Source: Sphingomonas canadensis (lineage in GTDB: Bacteria > Pseudomonadota > Alphaproteobacteria > Sphingomonadales > Sphingomonadaceae). Taken from it: a stretch of DNA of 64,000 nt. The position numbers and the translations under genes were made by a program. The DNA lies in the NCBI RefSeq assembly GCF_026013525.1, contig NZ_JAPDRA010000003.1:124001-188000 (forward strand), written 5' to 3'. This document shows, piece after piece, positions 37,438 through 46,810 of the stretch (position 1 is its first letter; every line of letters starts with the position of its first letter). Below the pieces are notes generated by a model. The model saw nothing but the letters and a program-made list of their open reading frames with translations. It was not told where the DNA came from and searched no databases.

Positions 37438-38322
37438 CTAATACGCCACCCGCGCCGCCTTCAGGCCGTGTCCGGCCAGCATCTCTTGCACCGATCCCTT
37501 GCCTGCCAGGTGGCCCGCGCCCACCGCGACGAACACGGTGCCGGGCTGGCGCAGCCGTGCCGCGATCCAGTCGGCCCAGCGGCGGTTGCGGCCGGTGAGC
37601 AGCGCTGCCTCCACCTCGGGCGTGTCCTTCAGCTCGGCGTTGATCCGCCGCGCCAGCGCCGATGCGTCGCCGCGCGCCCATTCGCCGATGATCGCCTCCA
37701 GCGTGGCCGCGCCATCGGGCAGCGCGTTCAGCGTGCGGGCGAGCAGCGCGCGCTGCGCCGGCGGCGAGAGCGAATCGAAATAGCCGAGCTGCTCGCGCGC
37801 CGTCTCCAGCCCGATCAGCCGCTTGCCGCCGCGCTCCGCCGCCTGGCGCAGCACCTCCTCGGCCCCCGCGGACGCCGAATAGCCCAGCTCCTGCGCGGGC
37901 AGCGTGCCGACCAGCGTCGCGGCCACCCAGGGATCATAGCGGTCGAGCGCGTCGGGCTGGCGCCCCAGCCGCTCCAGCGCCTCGGCCAGCTTCTTCGCGG
38001 TTTCGGGCGGCAGCGTGCGCGAAAGCCGCGGTGCGCCGGGCGGGTTCTCGCCCAGATCGTCCACCAGCGCGCTCATCTCCGGCGCGGGCGGGATCAGCAA
38101 CTCCAGCACCACCTCGTCGCTCTTGTCGAAGGCGTCCTTCACCGCCTCGTCGAACCAGCCCAGGCCGGGGCGCAGCACATGGACCGTGCCGAACAGATAG
38201 ATGGTCGTATCCTCGTCGCGCACCACCCACAGCGCGGGATCGGCATCGGCCACCGGCCCGGGATCGGAACGGCAGCCGCCCAGCGCCAGCAGCGCGGCGA
38301 GGAACAGCAATAGCGAACGCAT
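37438..38322 (-). CDS. TraB/GumN family lipoprotein
   Basis: A 294-residue TraB/GumN (Tiki-like erythromycin-esterase-unrelated) protein with a lipobox at LALGGCRS. The two hallmark motifs are present: TIYLFGTVHVLRPGL near the N-terminus and VGAGHLAGKGSVQEML near the C-terminus, with the intervening ERGGKRLIGLETAREQL. Members may be metal-dependent proteases, but bacterial roles are unproven. It follows a second GumN gene by 8 bases, so the two are an operon. Confidence 0.86.
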   Translation of the reverse strand: MRSLLLFLAALLALGGCRSDPGPVADADPALWVVRDEDTTIYLFGTVHVLRPGLGWFDEAVKDAFDKSDEVVLELLIPPAPEMSALVDDLGENPPGAPRLSRTLPPETAKKLAEALERLGRQPDALDRYDPWVAATLVGTLPAQELGYSASAGAEEVLRQAAERGGKRLIGLETAREQLGYFDSLSPPAQRALLARTLNALPDGAATLEAIIGEWARGDASALARRINAELKDTPEVEAALLTGRNRRWADWIAARLRQPGTVFVAVGAGHLAGKGSVQEMLAGHGLKAARVAY

Positions 38323-38330
38323 TTCCGCGC

Positions 38331-39407
38331 TTATTGCACCCGTTCGATGCGGATGCCACGCCCGCGCAACAGCTCCAGCACGGATCCGCGGCCCACGAAA
38401 TGGCCTGCGCCCGCCGCGAACAGGATCGTGCCCGGCTTTTCCAGCCGCCTGATCAGGCTTTCCACCCAGGCGTTGTTGCGCTGGACGAGCAGCGGATCGG
38501 CCATCACCTGGCCGGGGTCGTTCGTTTCCGGCATGATGATCAGCGGCGAATTGAGCCCCACCAGCCCGCGCGCCCAGGCGTGGGCGGTGGCGTCCATCTC
38601 GTCATGCGTGCGGCTGGGCGCCTCCAGCGCGCCTTCCAGCATCAGCCGCTGCGCGTCCTCCGGAATGGCACCGATGTTGGCCAGCACCTGGCGATTGTCC
38701 TCGATGCCCTCCACGGGGCGGCCGGTGGCGCGGAAATGCTTTTCCAGCCAGTCGTCGGCGCCCTGGCTGGGCATGTCGCCGTCGATCATGTCGCGGATCA
38801 TCCCCACGCTGATCGCCGCCACCCAGGTGGGCATCGTATCCATGTCCGCCACCGTTTCCGGGGGCAGCAGCGCCTGGAGCGCCGCCAGCTTCGGGCGATA
38901 TGGCTGGGACACGCGCTCGATCAGCGGGCGTTGCGGGGTGGCGGATTGCTGGATCGTCTTGGCCGCCTCGCGCTCCGCGTCGGTCTCGACCGATTCGAGC
39001 AGCAGCGAATCGGCGCGCACGATGATCGATTCCAGCCGTGGGCTGCGCCAGCGGAAGCCGGGGGGCAGCGTGTGGACCGTGCCGAAGATGTAGATGGTGG
39101 TGTCCGCGTCGCCAATCTTCCAGATCGCCGGGCCGGGCTCATAGCTCTGCGAGGCGCGCACCCGCGTGATCTCGGCCGCCAGCGCGTCTTCATACCGCGC
39201 CTCGCTTTCGGGGCGCACCAGCTTGCCGGAAAGCGTGAGCTGATCGTCCAGCGGGATCGCGGTATAGGGAAGCTGCGGCAGCCCGCCGCCCTGCGATACT
39301 GCGGCGGTGGCACCCGCCACCACCAGCAGAAAGCCGATCAGGGCGCGCAACGCGCCAAATCGCTTTTGCCCCCCTCGAGCGATTCCCGCCATTCGCGGAG
39401 GAGACAT
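38331..39407 (-). CDS. TraB/GumN family protein, second paralogue
   Basis: A 358-residue paralogue of the next gene with an N-terminal membrane or signal segment ([19 protein letters not shown]). It has [30 protein letters not shown], and [17 protein letters not shown]. The region between residues 40 and 90 is an extension not present in its partner. The start is uncertain: ATG at 39407 or 39392, both with weak ribosome sites. Divergent from glyQ. Confidence 0.85.
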   Translation of the reverse strand: MSPPRMAGIARGGQKRFGALRALIGFLLVVAGATAAVSQGGGLPQLPYTAIPLDDQLTLSGKLVRPESEARYEDALAAEITRVRASQSYEPGPAIWKIGDADTTIYIFGTVHTLPPGFRWRSPRLESIIVRADSLLLESVETDAEREAAKTIQQSATPQRPLIERVSQPYRPKLAALQALLPPETVADMDTMPTWVAAISVGMIRDMIDGDMPSQGADDWLEKHFRATGRPVEGIEDNRQVLANIGAIPEDAQRLMLEGALEAPSRTHDEMDATAHAWARGLVGLNSPLIIMPETNDPGQVMADPLLVQRNNAWVESLIRRLEKPGTILFAAGAGHFVGRGSVLELLRGRGIRIERVQ

Positions 39408-39495
39408 TAACCATTTGGGCAAGTCAACGCCCGGCATTGACCCCTGTGGGCCGCTGCGCCAAAGCACCGCGGATTCCCCGTCCCAAGGTGCAGAA

Positions 39496-40377
39496 TTGTC
39501 ACAGCCGCTCAGCTTTCAGAGGATGATCCTGACGCTCCATGATTATTGGAGCGCGCGCGGCTGCCTGATCCTCCAGCCCTATGACATGCGGATGGGCGCG
39601 GGCACCTTCCACACCGCCACCACGCTGCGCGCGCTGGGGCCGGATCCGTGGAACGCCGCCTTCGTCCAGCCCAGCCGCCGTCCCACCGACGGCCGCTATG
39701 GCGAGAACCCGAACCGGCTCCAGCATTATTACCAGTATCAGGTGATCCTGAAGCCCAGCCCGCCCGACCTGCAGGAGCTGTACCTGGGCAGCTTGGCCGC
39801 GATCGGCATCGATTTCGCCACCCACGACATCCGCTTCGTCGAGGACGATTGGGAAAGCCCGACGCTGGGCGCCTGGGGCCTGGGCTGGGAGGTGTGGTGC
39901 GACGGGATGGAGGTGAGCCAGTTCACCTATTTCCAGCAGATGGGCGGCTTTGACTGCAAGCCGGTGGCGGGCGAGCTGACCTACGGGCTCGAACGGCTGG
40001 CGATGTACATCCAGAACGTCGACAATGTGTACGAGCTGAAGTTCAACGACGCGGACGGCAATTCGCCCCAGTTCAGCTATGGCGACGTGTTCCACGAGAA
40101 CGAAGTCGAGATGTCGACCTGGAACTTCGAAGTCGCGGACACCGACGCGCTGTTCGACCTGTTCCGCAAGGCGGAGGCGGAGTGCCGCAACTGCCTGGAC
40201 CACGGCCTGCCGATCCCCGCCTATGAACAGGCGATCGAGGCGAGCCATGTGTTCAACCTGCTCAACGCCCGCGGCGTGATCTCCGTCGCCGAGCGCCAGG
40301 CCTATATCGGCCGCGTCCGCGATCTGGCGAAGGGATCGTGCCAGGCCTGGATGGAGAAGAACGGATGGGCGGCGTGA
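39496..40377 (+). CDS. glyQ: Glycyl-tRNA synthetase alpha subunit
   Basis: GlyQ is the catalytic alpha chain of the heterotetrameric enzyme. The 293-residue protein shows [61 protein letters not shown], and [10 protein letters not shown] chose the TTG at 39496 (AAGG 8 bases upstream) because the LSFQ..L.DYW opening is conserved, and the next ATG at 39523 would cut into it. glyS follows after 35 bases. Confidence 0.94.
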   Translation: MSQPLSFQRMILTLHDYWSARGCLILQPYDMRMGAGTFHTATTLRALGPDPWNAAFVQPSRRPTDGRYGENPNRLQHYYQYQVILKPSPPDLQELYLGSLAAIGIDFATHDIRFVEDDWESPTLGAWGLGWEVWCDGMEVSQFTYFQQMGGFDCKPVAGELTYGLERLAMYIQNVDNVYELKFNDADGNSPQFSYGDVFHENEVEMSTWNFEVADTDALFDLFRKAEAECRNCLDHGLPIPAYEQAIEASHVFNLLNARGVISVAERQAYIGRVRDLAKGSCQAWMEKNGWAA

Positions 40378-40412
40378 TTCCCGCTCCTTCCCGTGCCGGG
40401 GACGATTTTTAG

Positions 40413-42725
40413 ATGACCGATTTCCTCCTCGAACTCCGCTCCGAAGAGATCCCCGCCCGCATGCAGGAAAAGGCGCGGGAGGATCTCGCGCGCCTGTTCG
40501 CGGCGGAGCTGGACAAGGCGGGCATCAAGGCCGCCGAAACCGTCACCTATGCCACGCCGCGCCGCCTGGCGCTGATCGCCCGCGGCCTGCCGGAGCAGAC
40601 CGAGGCGGTGCGCGAGGAGACCAAGGGGCCGCGCGTCGGGGCGCCGCCCCAGGCGCTCGACGGCTTCCTGCGCAAGACCGGGCTCAGCCAGGACCAGCTC
40701 GTCGAGCGCGACGGCGTGTATTTCGCCGTGGTTGAAAAGCCCGGCCGCGCCACCGCGGACGTGATCGCCGACGCGATCCCCGCGATCGTCCGCGCCTTCC
40801 CCTGGCCCAAGTCGATGCGCTGGGGCGAGGCTTCGCTCTCCACCGAAAGCCCGCGCTGGGTGCGCCCGCTGCAGGGCATCGTCGCGCTGCTGGGCGGCAG
40901 CGTGGTCGATTGCGAGGTCGCGGGCGTGCGTTCGGGCGCGGCCACGGTGGGCCATCGCTTCCACCATCCCGATCCCGTCACCATCGGCGGCGCGGACGAT
41001 TATGCCGTCAAGCTGCGCGCCGCGCATGTGATCGTCGACGGGGCGGAACGCCGCGCGATCATCGGCGAGGGCGCGCGCAACCTGGCCGCCGACGCCGGGC
41101 TGGCGCTGATCGAGGACGAAGGGCTGCTGTTCGAGAACGCGGGCCTCACCGAATGGCCGGTGCCGCTGCTCGGGCGTTTCGATCCGGACTTCCTGGACGT
41201 GCCGCCCGAGGTGATCCAGCTCACCGCGCGCGTGAACCAGAAATACTTCGTCTGCCGCGATGCCGGCGGCAAGCTGGCCAACGCCTTCGTCTGCGTGGCG
41301 AACATCAGCGCGAAGGACGGCGGCGCGAAGATCGTCGAGGGCAACCGCAAGGTGCTCGCCGCGCGGCTCTCCGACGCGCGCTTCTTCTACGAAACCGACC
41401 TGAAGGTGCCGCTGGAGCAGCAGGCGGAGAAGCTGAAGAACATCGTCTTCCACGAAAAGCTGGGCACCGTCGCCGACAAGGTGGAGCGCGTGGCGAAGCT
41501 GGCGCGCTGGCTGGTGGAGCAGGGGATTGTCGGGAGCGATCTCCCTCTCCCGCTCGCGGGAGAGGGCCGGGGTGAGGGTGCGGCGGGGAAGCCCGAAGCG
41601 CAGACCTCGCCTGTGCCCGACTCACCCTCACCCAACCCTCTCCCGCAAGCGGGAGAGGGCTATTTGCTGGCCGATCTGGCGGAACGCGCGGCGCGGCTGT
41701 GCAAGGCCGATCTGGTCACCGGCATGGTGGGCGAATTCCCGGAGCTTCAGGGCCTGATGGGCGGCTATTACGCCGCCGCGCAGGGCGAGCATCCGGCGGT
41801 CGCCGAGGCGATCCGCGACCATTACAAGCCGGTCGGGCAGGGCGACGAGGTGCCTACCGCGCCGGTTACGGTGGCGGTGAGCCTGGCGGATAAGCTGGAT
41901 ACGATTGCGGCGTTCTTCGCGATTGATGAGAAGCCTACGGGGTCGAAAGATCCATTCGCGCTACGTCGCGCAGTTCTCGGTTGTATCCGAATCACGCTCG
42001 AAAACACCGTGAGGACATGCTTGCTTCGGACACTCGATGTCCTTTGGGTACCGGTGGCCGAGACCATCAACACCGCGGAGGAAAGACGCCGCGACGCATT
42101 AGCCGACTACGCGATTGCCGGCGGATCGATGATGGTGGCCTTTGGGAAAGCTGATGCCGTAGTTATTCGCCGGGGTGCCTATTCTTCTGATGCGCACGAT
42201 TCGAGAAGCTATGATCTCCTCAACTTCTTCGCCGACCGCCTCAAGGTCCAGCAGCGCGAGGCCGGGGTCCGGCACGATCTGATCGACGCGGTGTTCGCGC
42301 TGGGCGGGGAGGACGATCTGGTCCGGCTGCTCGCGCGGGTGAAGGCGTTGCAGGCGTTTATCGGCACCGAGGACGGGGCCAACCTGCTCACCGGCTATCG
42401 CCGCGCGGCGAACATCCTGAAGAAGGAAGGCCATGATTCTCCCCTCCCTGCAGCGAGGGGGGATTATACCCCCGAGCCTGCGGAGGACGCGCTCATCCAC
42501 GCGCTCGCGGTGGCGGAGCCGATGGCGGCGGCTTCGGTGGCGGCGGAGGATTTCGCGGGTGCCATGGCCGCGCTCGCCGCGCTGCGCGAGCCGATCGATT
42601 CCTTCTTCGAAACGGTGACCGTGAACGATCCCGATCCTGCCAAGCGCGCGGCGCGGCTGGCGCTGCTCGCGCGCATGCGTGACGCGGTGCACAAGGTGGC
42701 CGACTTCTCCCGCATCGAGGGCTGA
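40413..42725 (+). CDS. glyS: Glycyl-tRNA synthetase beta subunit, with insertions
   Basis: GlyS is the tRNA-binding beta chain. The N-terminal LLLELRSEEIPARMQEKA, VNQKYFVCRD, SVADKLDTIAAFFAI-like and KDPFALRR motifs confirm the family, and the end has NILKKEG and an HD/anticodon-binding tail. At 770 residues it is longer than usual. Residues ~377-416 are encoded by a palindromic repeat (41541-41660), and a second short hairpin at 42438 adds residues near 680. From about 41900 to 42230 the DNA is noticeably lower in GC and encodes a divergent stretch (residues ~496-606). The frame stays open throughout. Confidence 0.93.
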   Translation: MTDFLLELRSEEIPARMQEKAREDLARLFAAELDKAGIKAAETVTYATPRRLALIARGLPEQTEAVREETKGPRVGAPPQALDGFLRKTGLSQDQLVERDGVYFAVVEKPGRATADVIADAIPAIVRAFPWPKSMRWGEASLSTESPRWVRPLQGIVALLGGSVVDCEVAGVRSGAATVGHRFHHPDPVTIGGADDYAVKLRAAHVIVDGAERRAIIGEGARNLAADAGLALIEDEGLLFENAGLTEWPVPLLGRFDPDFLDVPPEVIQLTARVNQKYFVCRDAGGKLANAFVCVANISAKDGGAKIVEGNRKVLAARLSDARFFYETDLKVPLEQQAEKLKNIVFHEKLGTVADKVERVAKLARWLVEQGIVGSDLPLPLAGEGRGEGAAGKPEAQTSPVPDSPSPNPLPQAGEGYLLADLAERAARLCKADLVTGMVGEFPELQGLMGGYYAAAQGEHPAVAEAIRDHYKPVGQGDEVPTAPVTVAVSLADKLDTIAAFFAIDEKPTGSKDPFALRRAVLGCIRITLENTVRTCLLRTLDVLWVPVAETINTAEERRRDALADYAIAGGSMMVAFGKADAVVIRRGAYSSDAHDSRSYDLLNFFADRLKVQQREAGVRHDLIDAVFALGGEDDLVRLLARVKALQAFIGTEDGANLLTGYRRAANILKKEGHDSPLPAARGDYTPEPAEDALIHALAVAEPMAAASVAAEDFAGAMAALAALREPIDSFFETVTVNDPDPAKRAARLALLARMRDAVHKVADFSRIEG
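41541..41660 (+). repeat. Palindromic element translated within glyS, copy D
   Basis: Exactly 120 bases (40 codons) with ~40-base terminal inverted repeats, each holding a CCCTCTCCCG-loop-CGGGAGAGGG hairpin and GGGTGAGGGTG outer stretch. In frame it encodes Pro/Gly/Ala-rich peptide LPLPLAGEGRGEGAAGK to SPNPLPQAGEG between LVEQGIVG and YLLADLAERAARL. It resembles Rickettsia palindromic elements in behaviour, but its sequence is related to the CTCCC elements of this window. Confidence 0.85.
42438..42464 (+). repeat. Short CTCCC hairpin inside glyS
   Basis: A TCTCCCCTCCCTGCAGCGAGGGGGGA hairpin, one half-unit of the palindromic family, encodes the SPLPAARGD-like loop between NILKKEGHD and the C-terminal domain. 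It keeps the frame. Confidence 0.6.
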
Positions 42726-42934
42726 TTTCCGCGCGGCCCGCCGGGCTTCCGGCGCCGCGCGGCCCGGCATTCCGCCCCTGCCGTGCGCGCCGCGGCTGAT
42801 CGAATCCGCAACCGAACAGCCAATTTTCGGTAACGAACAGTCCTGACAACGCAGTCAACATTTCCATTTTCTTCGCAGGTGCGATAGGGCGCGCTGGCCT
42901 CCCCCGGGCGCCACATAAGCACGAAGGAAACCGG

Positions 42935-45601
42935 ATGACTCGATATGTGTACCGCTTCGGCGGCGGCGTCTCGGATGGCGGCAAGGGCGACAAGAATCTG
43001 CTCGGCGGCAAGGGCGCGAATCTGGACGGCATGGCCTCGATCGGCCTGCCCGTGCCCCCGGGCTTCACCATCTCCACCCCCGTCTGCGCGCTCTATTATG
43101 ATGCGGGCGAGAGCTTCCCCGAAAGCCTGAAGGCGGAGGTTTCCGGCGGCATCGCGCATATCGAGGGCATCACCGGCAAGAAATTCGGCGACGCCGCCGA
43201 TCCGCTGCTCGTCTCGGTCCGCTCGGGCGCGCGCGTTTCGATGCCGGGCATGATGGATACGGTGCTCAACCTGGGGCTGAACGACGCCACCGTGGCCGGG
43301 CTGGCGCAGGTCAGCGGCGACGCGCGATTCGCCTGGGACAGCTATCGCCGCTTCATCCAGATGTATTCGGACGTGGTGCTTGAGCTGGATCACGGCCGCT
43401 TCGAGGAAGCGCTGGAGATCGCCAAGGAAGACCGCGGCTATCACCTGGATACGGAGATGGGCGCCGCCGACTGGCAGGCGCTGGTGGGCGAATACAAGGC
43501 GCTGGTGCAGGAGCTGTGGGGCAAGCCGTTCCCGCAGGACGTGCATGACCAGCTCTGGGGCGCGATCGGCGCGGTGTTCGGATCGTGGCAGTCCGAACGC
43601 GCCAAGGTCTATCGCCGCCTGAACGACATTCCGGGCGACTGGGGCACGGCGGTGAACGTCCAGGCGATGGTGTTCGGCAACATGGGCGATACCAGCGCCA
43701 CCGGCGTCGCCTTCACCCGCGATCCCGCGACCGGCGAGGCGGCCTATTACGGCGAGTTCCTGATCAACGCCCAGGGCGAGGACGTGGTCGCCGGTATCCG
43801 CACGCCGCAGTATCTGACCAAGGCCGCGCGCGAGCGGGCCGGGGCCAAGCCGCTGTCGATGGAAGAAGCGATGCCGGAGACCTATGCCGAGCTGGCCGCG
43901 GTCTTCGACCTGCTGGAGCGTCACTATCGCGACATGCAGGATATCGAGTTCACCGTGCAGCAGGGCAAGCTCTGGATGCTCCAGACGCGCTCGGGCAAGC
44001 GCACCGCCAAGGCCGCGCTGAAGATCGCGGTGGACATGGCCAGCGAAGGGCTGATCACCCAGGAAGAGGCGGTGCTGCGCGTCGATCCGGCCGCGCTGGA
44101 CCAGCTCCTCCACCCCACGCTCGATCCCAAGGCGCCGCGCGACGTGCTGACCAAGGGCCTGCCCGCATCGCCGGGCGCGGCATCGGGCAAGGTGGTGTTC
44201 GACGCCGACACCGCGGAGAAATGGGCCGCGGCGGGCGAGAAGGTGATCCTGGTCCGCGTCGAGACCAGCCCGGAGGACATCCACGGCATGCACGCCGCCC
44301 AGGGCATCCTGACGGCGCGCGGCGGCATGACCAGCCACGCCGCGGTGGTGGCGCGCGGCATGGGCCGCCCCTGCGTCTCCGGCGCGGGCAGCCTGGCGAT
44401 CGACGGCAAGGCGGGCATCCTGCGCGTCGCCGGGCGCGAGGTGAAGCAGGGCGACATCGTAACCATCGACGGTGCCACCGGAGAGGTGATGCTGGGCGCG
44501 GTGCCGACGGTGCAGCCCGAGCTGGCTGGCGATTTCGGCACGCTGATGCTGTGGGCCGATGCCAAGCGCCGGCTGAAGGTGCGCACCAATGCGGAAACGC
44601 CGCTCGATTGCCGCACCGCGCGCGAATTCGGCGCGGAGGGCATCGGCCTGTGCCGCACCGAACATATGTTCTTCGATTCGGCGCGCATCACCGCGGTGCG
44701 CCAGATGATCCTGGCCGAGGACGAGGCCGGCCGCCGCGCCGCGCTGGCCAAGCTGCTGCCCGAGCAGCGCAGCGATTTCGTGCAGATCTTCGAGGTGATG
44801 GCGGGCCTGCCCTGCACGATCCGCCTGCTCGATCCGCCGCTGCACGAGTTCCTGCCGCACGAGGAGGCCGAGTTCGCCGAGGTCGCCGCAGCCGCGGGGC
44901 TCGACGTCGCCACGCTCAAGCGCCGCGCGGCGGAACTGCACGAGTTCAACCCGATGCTGGGCCATCGCGGCTGCCGCCTCGGCGTCTCCTATCCCGAGAT
45001 TTACGAGATGCAGGCGCGCGCGATCTTCGAGGCCGCCTGCCAGGTGGCCGAGGAAACCGGCGCCGCGCCTGTGCCCGAGGTGATGATCCCGCTGGTCGCC
45101 ACGCGCAAGGAGCTGGAGCTGATGAAGGCGGTGGTGGACAAGGCCGCCCAGGCCGTGTTCGCTGAGAAGGGCCGCACCATCGAATATCTGGTCGGCACGA
45201 TGATCGAGCTGCCGCGCGCGGCGCTGCGCGCGGGCGAGATCGCCGAGGTGGGCGAGTTCTTCAGCTTCGGCACCAACGACCTGACCCAGACCACGCTGGG
45301 CGTGAGCCGCGACGACGCCGGCAGCTTCCTGACCACCTATGTCGAGAAGGGCATCTATGCCCGCGATCCCTTCGTCAGCATCGACGTGGAGGGCGTGGGC
45401 GAGCTGATCAAGCTGGCGGCCGACCGCGGCCGGGCCACCCGTCCGGGGATCAAGCTGGGCATCTGCGGCGAACATGGCGGCGATCCCGCCTCGATCGCCT
45501 TCTGTGAGAGCGTGGACCTCGATTATGTCTCGGCATCGCCCTATCGCGTGCCGATCGCGCGGCTGGCGGCGGCGCAGGCGGCGCTCAAGGCCGGGCATTG
45601 A
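42935..45601 (+). CDS. ppdK: Pyruvate, phosphate dikinase
   Basis: PPDK interconverts pyruvate and phosphoenolpyruvate using ATP and phosphate. The 888-residue protein has the nucleotide-binding N-terminal part (LLGGKGANLDGMASIGLPVPPGFTI, SVRSGARVSMPGMMDTVLNLG), the swivelling phospho-His domain with GGMTSHAAVVARGMGRP (about H468), and the PEP/pyruvate-binding barrel with IGLCRTEHMFF and GICGEHGGDP. All three domains are complete. It follows a 209-base gap that likely holds its promoter. The next gene overlaps its stop. Confidence 0.97.
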   Translation: MTRYVYRFGGGVSDGGKGDKNLLGGKGANLDGMASIGLPVPPGFTISTPVCALYYDAGESFPESLKAEVSGGIAHIEGITGKKFGDAADPLLVSVRSGARVSMPGMMDTVLNLGLNDATVAGLAQVSGDARFAWDSYRRFIQMYSDVVLELDHGRFEEALEIAKEDRGYHLDTEMGAADWQALVGEYKALVQELWGKPFPQDVHDQLWGAIGAVFGSWQSERAKVYRRLNDIPGDWGTAVNVQAMVFGNMGDTSATGVAFTRDPATGEAAYYGEFLINAQGEDVVAGIRTPQYLTKAARERAGAKPLSMEEAMPETYAELAAVFDLLERHYRDMQDIEFTVQQGKLWMLQTRSGKRTAKAALKIAVDMASEGLITQEEAVLRVDPAALDQLLHPTLDPKAPRDVLTKGLPASPGAASGKVVFDADTAEKWAAAGEKVILVRVETSPEDIHGMHAAQGILTARGGMTSHAAVVARGMGRPCVSGAGSLAIDGKAGILRVAGREVKQGDIVTIDGATGEVMLGAVPTVQPELAGDFGTLMLWADAKRRLKVRTNAETPLDCRTAREFGAEGIGLCRTEHMFFDSARITAVRQMILAEDEAGRRAALAKLLPEQRSDFVQIFEVMAGLPCTIRLLDPPLHEFLPHEEAEFAEVAAAAGLDVATLKRRAAELHEFNPMLGHRGCRLGVSYPEIYEMQARAIFEAACQVAEETGAAPVPEVMIPLVATRKELELMKAVVDKAAQAVFAEKGRTIEYLVGTMIELPRAALRAGEIAEVGEFFSFGTNDLTQTTLGVSRDDAGSFLTTYVEKGIYARDPFVSIDVEGVGELIKLAADRGRATRPGIKLGICGEHGGDPASIAFCESVDLDYVSASPYRVPIARLAAAQAALKAGH

Positions 45602-46149
45602 TCGCAATGGCGCTGGCGGCGCTGCTGCTGGCAGTGGCGCCGCCGCGCGAGGATCCGGTGGCGCGGCTCAACGCCGATCTGCTGGGCAGCCGCAGCGCCA
45701 CCGCGGTTCTGGAGCACTGGTGCGCCGCCGGCGGGCTGGCCGATCCGCCGCGCATCCGCGCCGATGTGAAGCGCGCGCGCGTGCTGCCGGTCAGCGGGGC
45801 GCAGCGCCGCCTGCTCCAGGTCGGCCGGCGCGAGATGCTCGGCTATCGCCGCGTGCGGCTGATGTGCGGCGATCATGTGCTGTCGGAGGCGGTGAACTGG
45901 TACGTCCCCTCGCGCCTCACGCCGGAGATGAACGCGGCGCTGGATGGCGGCGATACGCCCTTCGGCGCGGTGATCCGCCCGCTGGAGCCCACCCGGCGCA
46001 CGCTGTCGGTGCGCAAATTCTGGAACGGGCGCGGCGTGGCCAAGCCCACGGTGCTGCGCCACCGGGCGCTGGTGCTCGATTCGCGCGGCCGCCCGCTCGC
46101 CCAGGTGATCGAGGATTACAAGCGCGTGCTGGTGACCGGGCGCGACTGA
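45598..46149 (+). CDS. Secreted protein with chorismate-lyase-like features
   Basis: The ~183-residue product has an N-terminal hydrophobic signal (MIAMALAALLLAVAPP). The mature part carries LLQVGRREMLGYRRVRLMCGDHVLSEAVNWYVPSRLTPEMNAAL, then DTPFGAVIRPLEPTRRTLSVRKF, which resembles the UbiC/UTRA-type fold. Such sphingomonad proteins are usually unnamed, so catalysis is uncertain. TTG 45598 overlaps the ppdK stop, with AAGG 8 bases upstream; ATG 45607 is an alternative start. Confidence 0.72.
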   Translation: MIAMALAALLLAVAPPREDPVARLNADLLGSRSATAVLEHWCAAGGLADPPRIRADVKRARVLPVSGAQRRLLQVGRREMLGYRRVRLMCGDHVLSEAVNWYVPSRLTPEMNAALDGGDTPFGAVIRPLEPTRRTLSVRKFWNGRGVAKPTVLRHRALVLDSRGRPLAQVIEDYKRVLVTGRD

Positions 46150-46171
46150 TCCCGCGCCCCGGCCGCGGGGA

Positions 46172-46726
46172 TCAGCCGAATCGCTTGCTGTGCTCGTCCT
46201 CGTTGCCCGCGCGCAGCAGCGCGGCCTGTTCGCGCCATTGCTCGCTGGCGATCGTGCCCTTGGGCATCTCCAGCCGCTGTTCCAGCGCGCCTTCGTCCTC
46301 CGCGGTCATCTTCTCGATCTCGCGATAGGTCTTGATGCCCAGTTCGTTGAGCCGCTTCTCGCGCGCGGGATCGACGCCCTTGATGCGCGCCAGATTGTCG
46401 CGGCCCCAGCCGAACCAGCCGCGCCAGCCCTGGCCGGGCTCCGGATTCGCCACCGGCGGCGGCGGCGGCGCGGCGGGGGCGGGCGCGGCGGCGGCCTTGC
46501 GCAGCTTGTCTCCCTCGGCCTCCAAGTCGCGGATACGGCGGTTGGCCTCCTTCAGGTCCATCTCGGCCTGGTGGCGATAGGCGGCGTGGGAGATCTCCTC
46601 ATCCTCGAACTGCTCACGCCAGCGCTTGCCGCCGGACGAGCTGGCAAGCCCCAGGCACCAGCCGCCGATCAGCGTCAGCGCCAGTGCTGTAAACTGGGTC
46701 AGAGTCTCGAATGGCAGCTCGCTCAT
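46172..46726 (-). CDS. Membrane-anchored helix-hairpin-helix protein
   Basis: A 184-residue protein with one N-terminal transmembrane helix (FTALALTLIGGWCLGLA), a coiled-coil-like segment around HQAEMDLKEANRRIRDLEAEGDKLRKAA, an Ala/Pro linker, and a C-terminal domain with NLARIKGVDPAREKRLNELGIKTYREIEKM. That domain is a helix-hairpin-helix of the flap-endonuclease-like type found in many alphaproteobacterial envelope proteins. It is 84 bases after tadC on the same strand; a link to the pilus is not established. Confidence 0.78.
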   Translation of the reverse strand: MSELPFETLTQFTALALTLIGGWCLGLASSSGGKRWREQFEDEEISHAAYRHQAEMDLKEANRRIRDLEAEGDKLRKAAAAPAPAAPPPPPVANPEPGQGWRGWFGWGRDNLARIKGVDPAREKRLNELGIKTYREIEKMTAEDEGALEQRLEMPKGTIASEQWREQAALLRAGNEDEHSKRFG

Positions 46727-46810
46727 GGTCCCCGGCCTCCCCCTGTACGTGCCGGGGCGCGAACTTATCGACGCGGCGCCGCGCGCGCCATAGGCAGGTT
46801 CGGGCCGGGA

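Noticed and set aside
40413..42725. glyS as a frameshifted or pseudogene because of its odd inserts
   Set aside because: The frame is continuous over 770 codons, all key motifs are present on both sides, and the repeat insert is an exact multiple of three.
42464..45607. A very long open frame of over 1000 codons on the minus strand opposite ppdK
   Set aside because: It mirrors the high-GC codon structure of ppdK and the end of glyS, is full of His/Arg/Gly repeats, and has no recognisable domain. ppdK on the plus strand is unmistakable.
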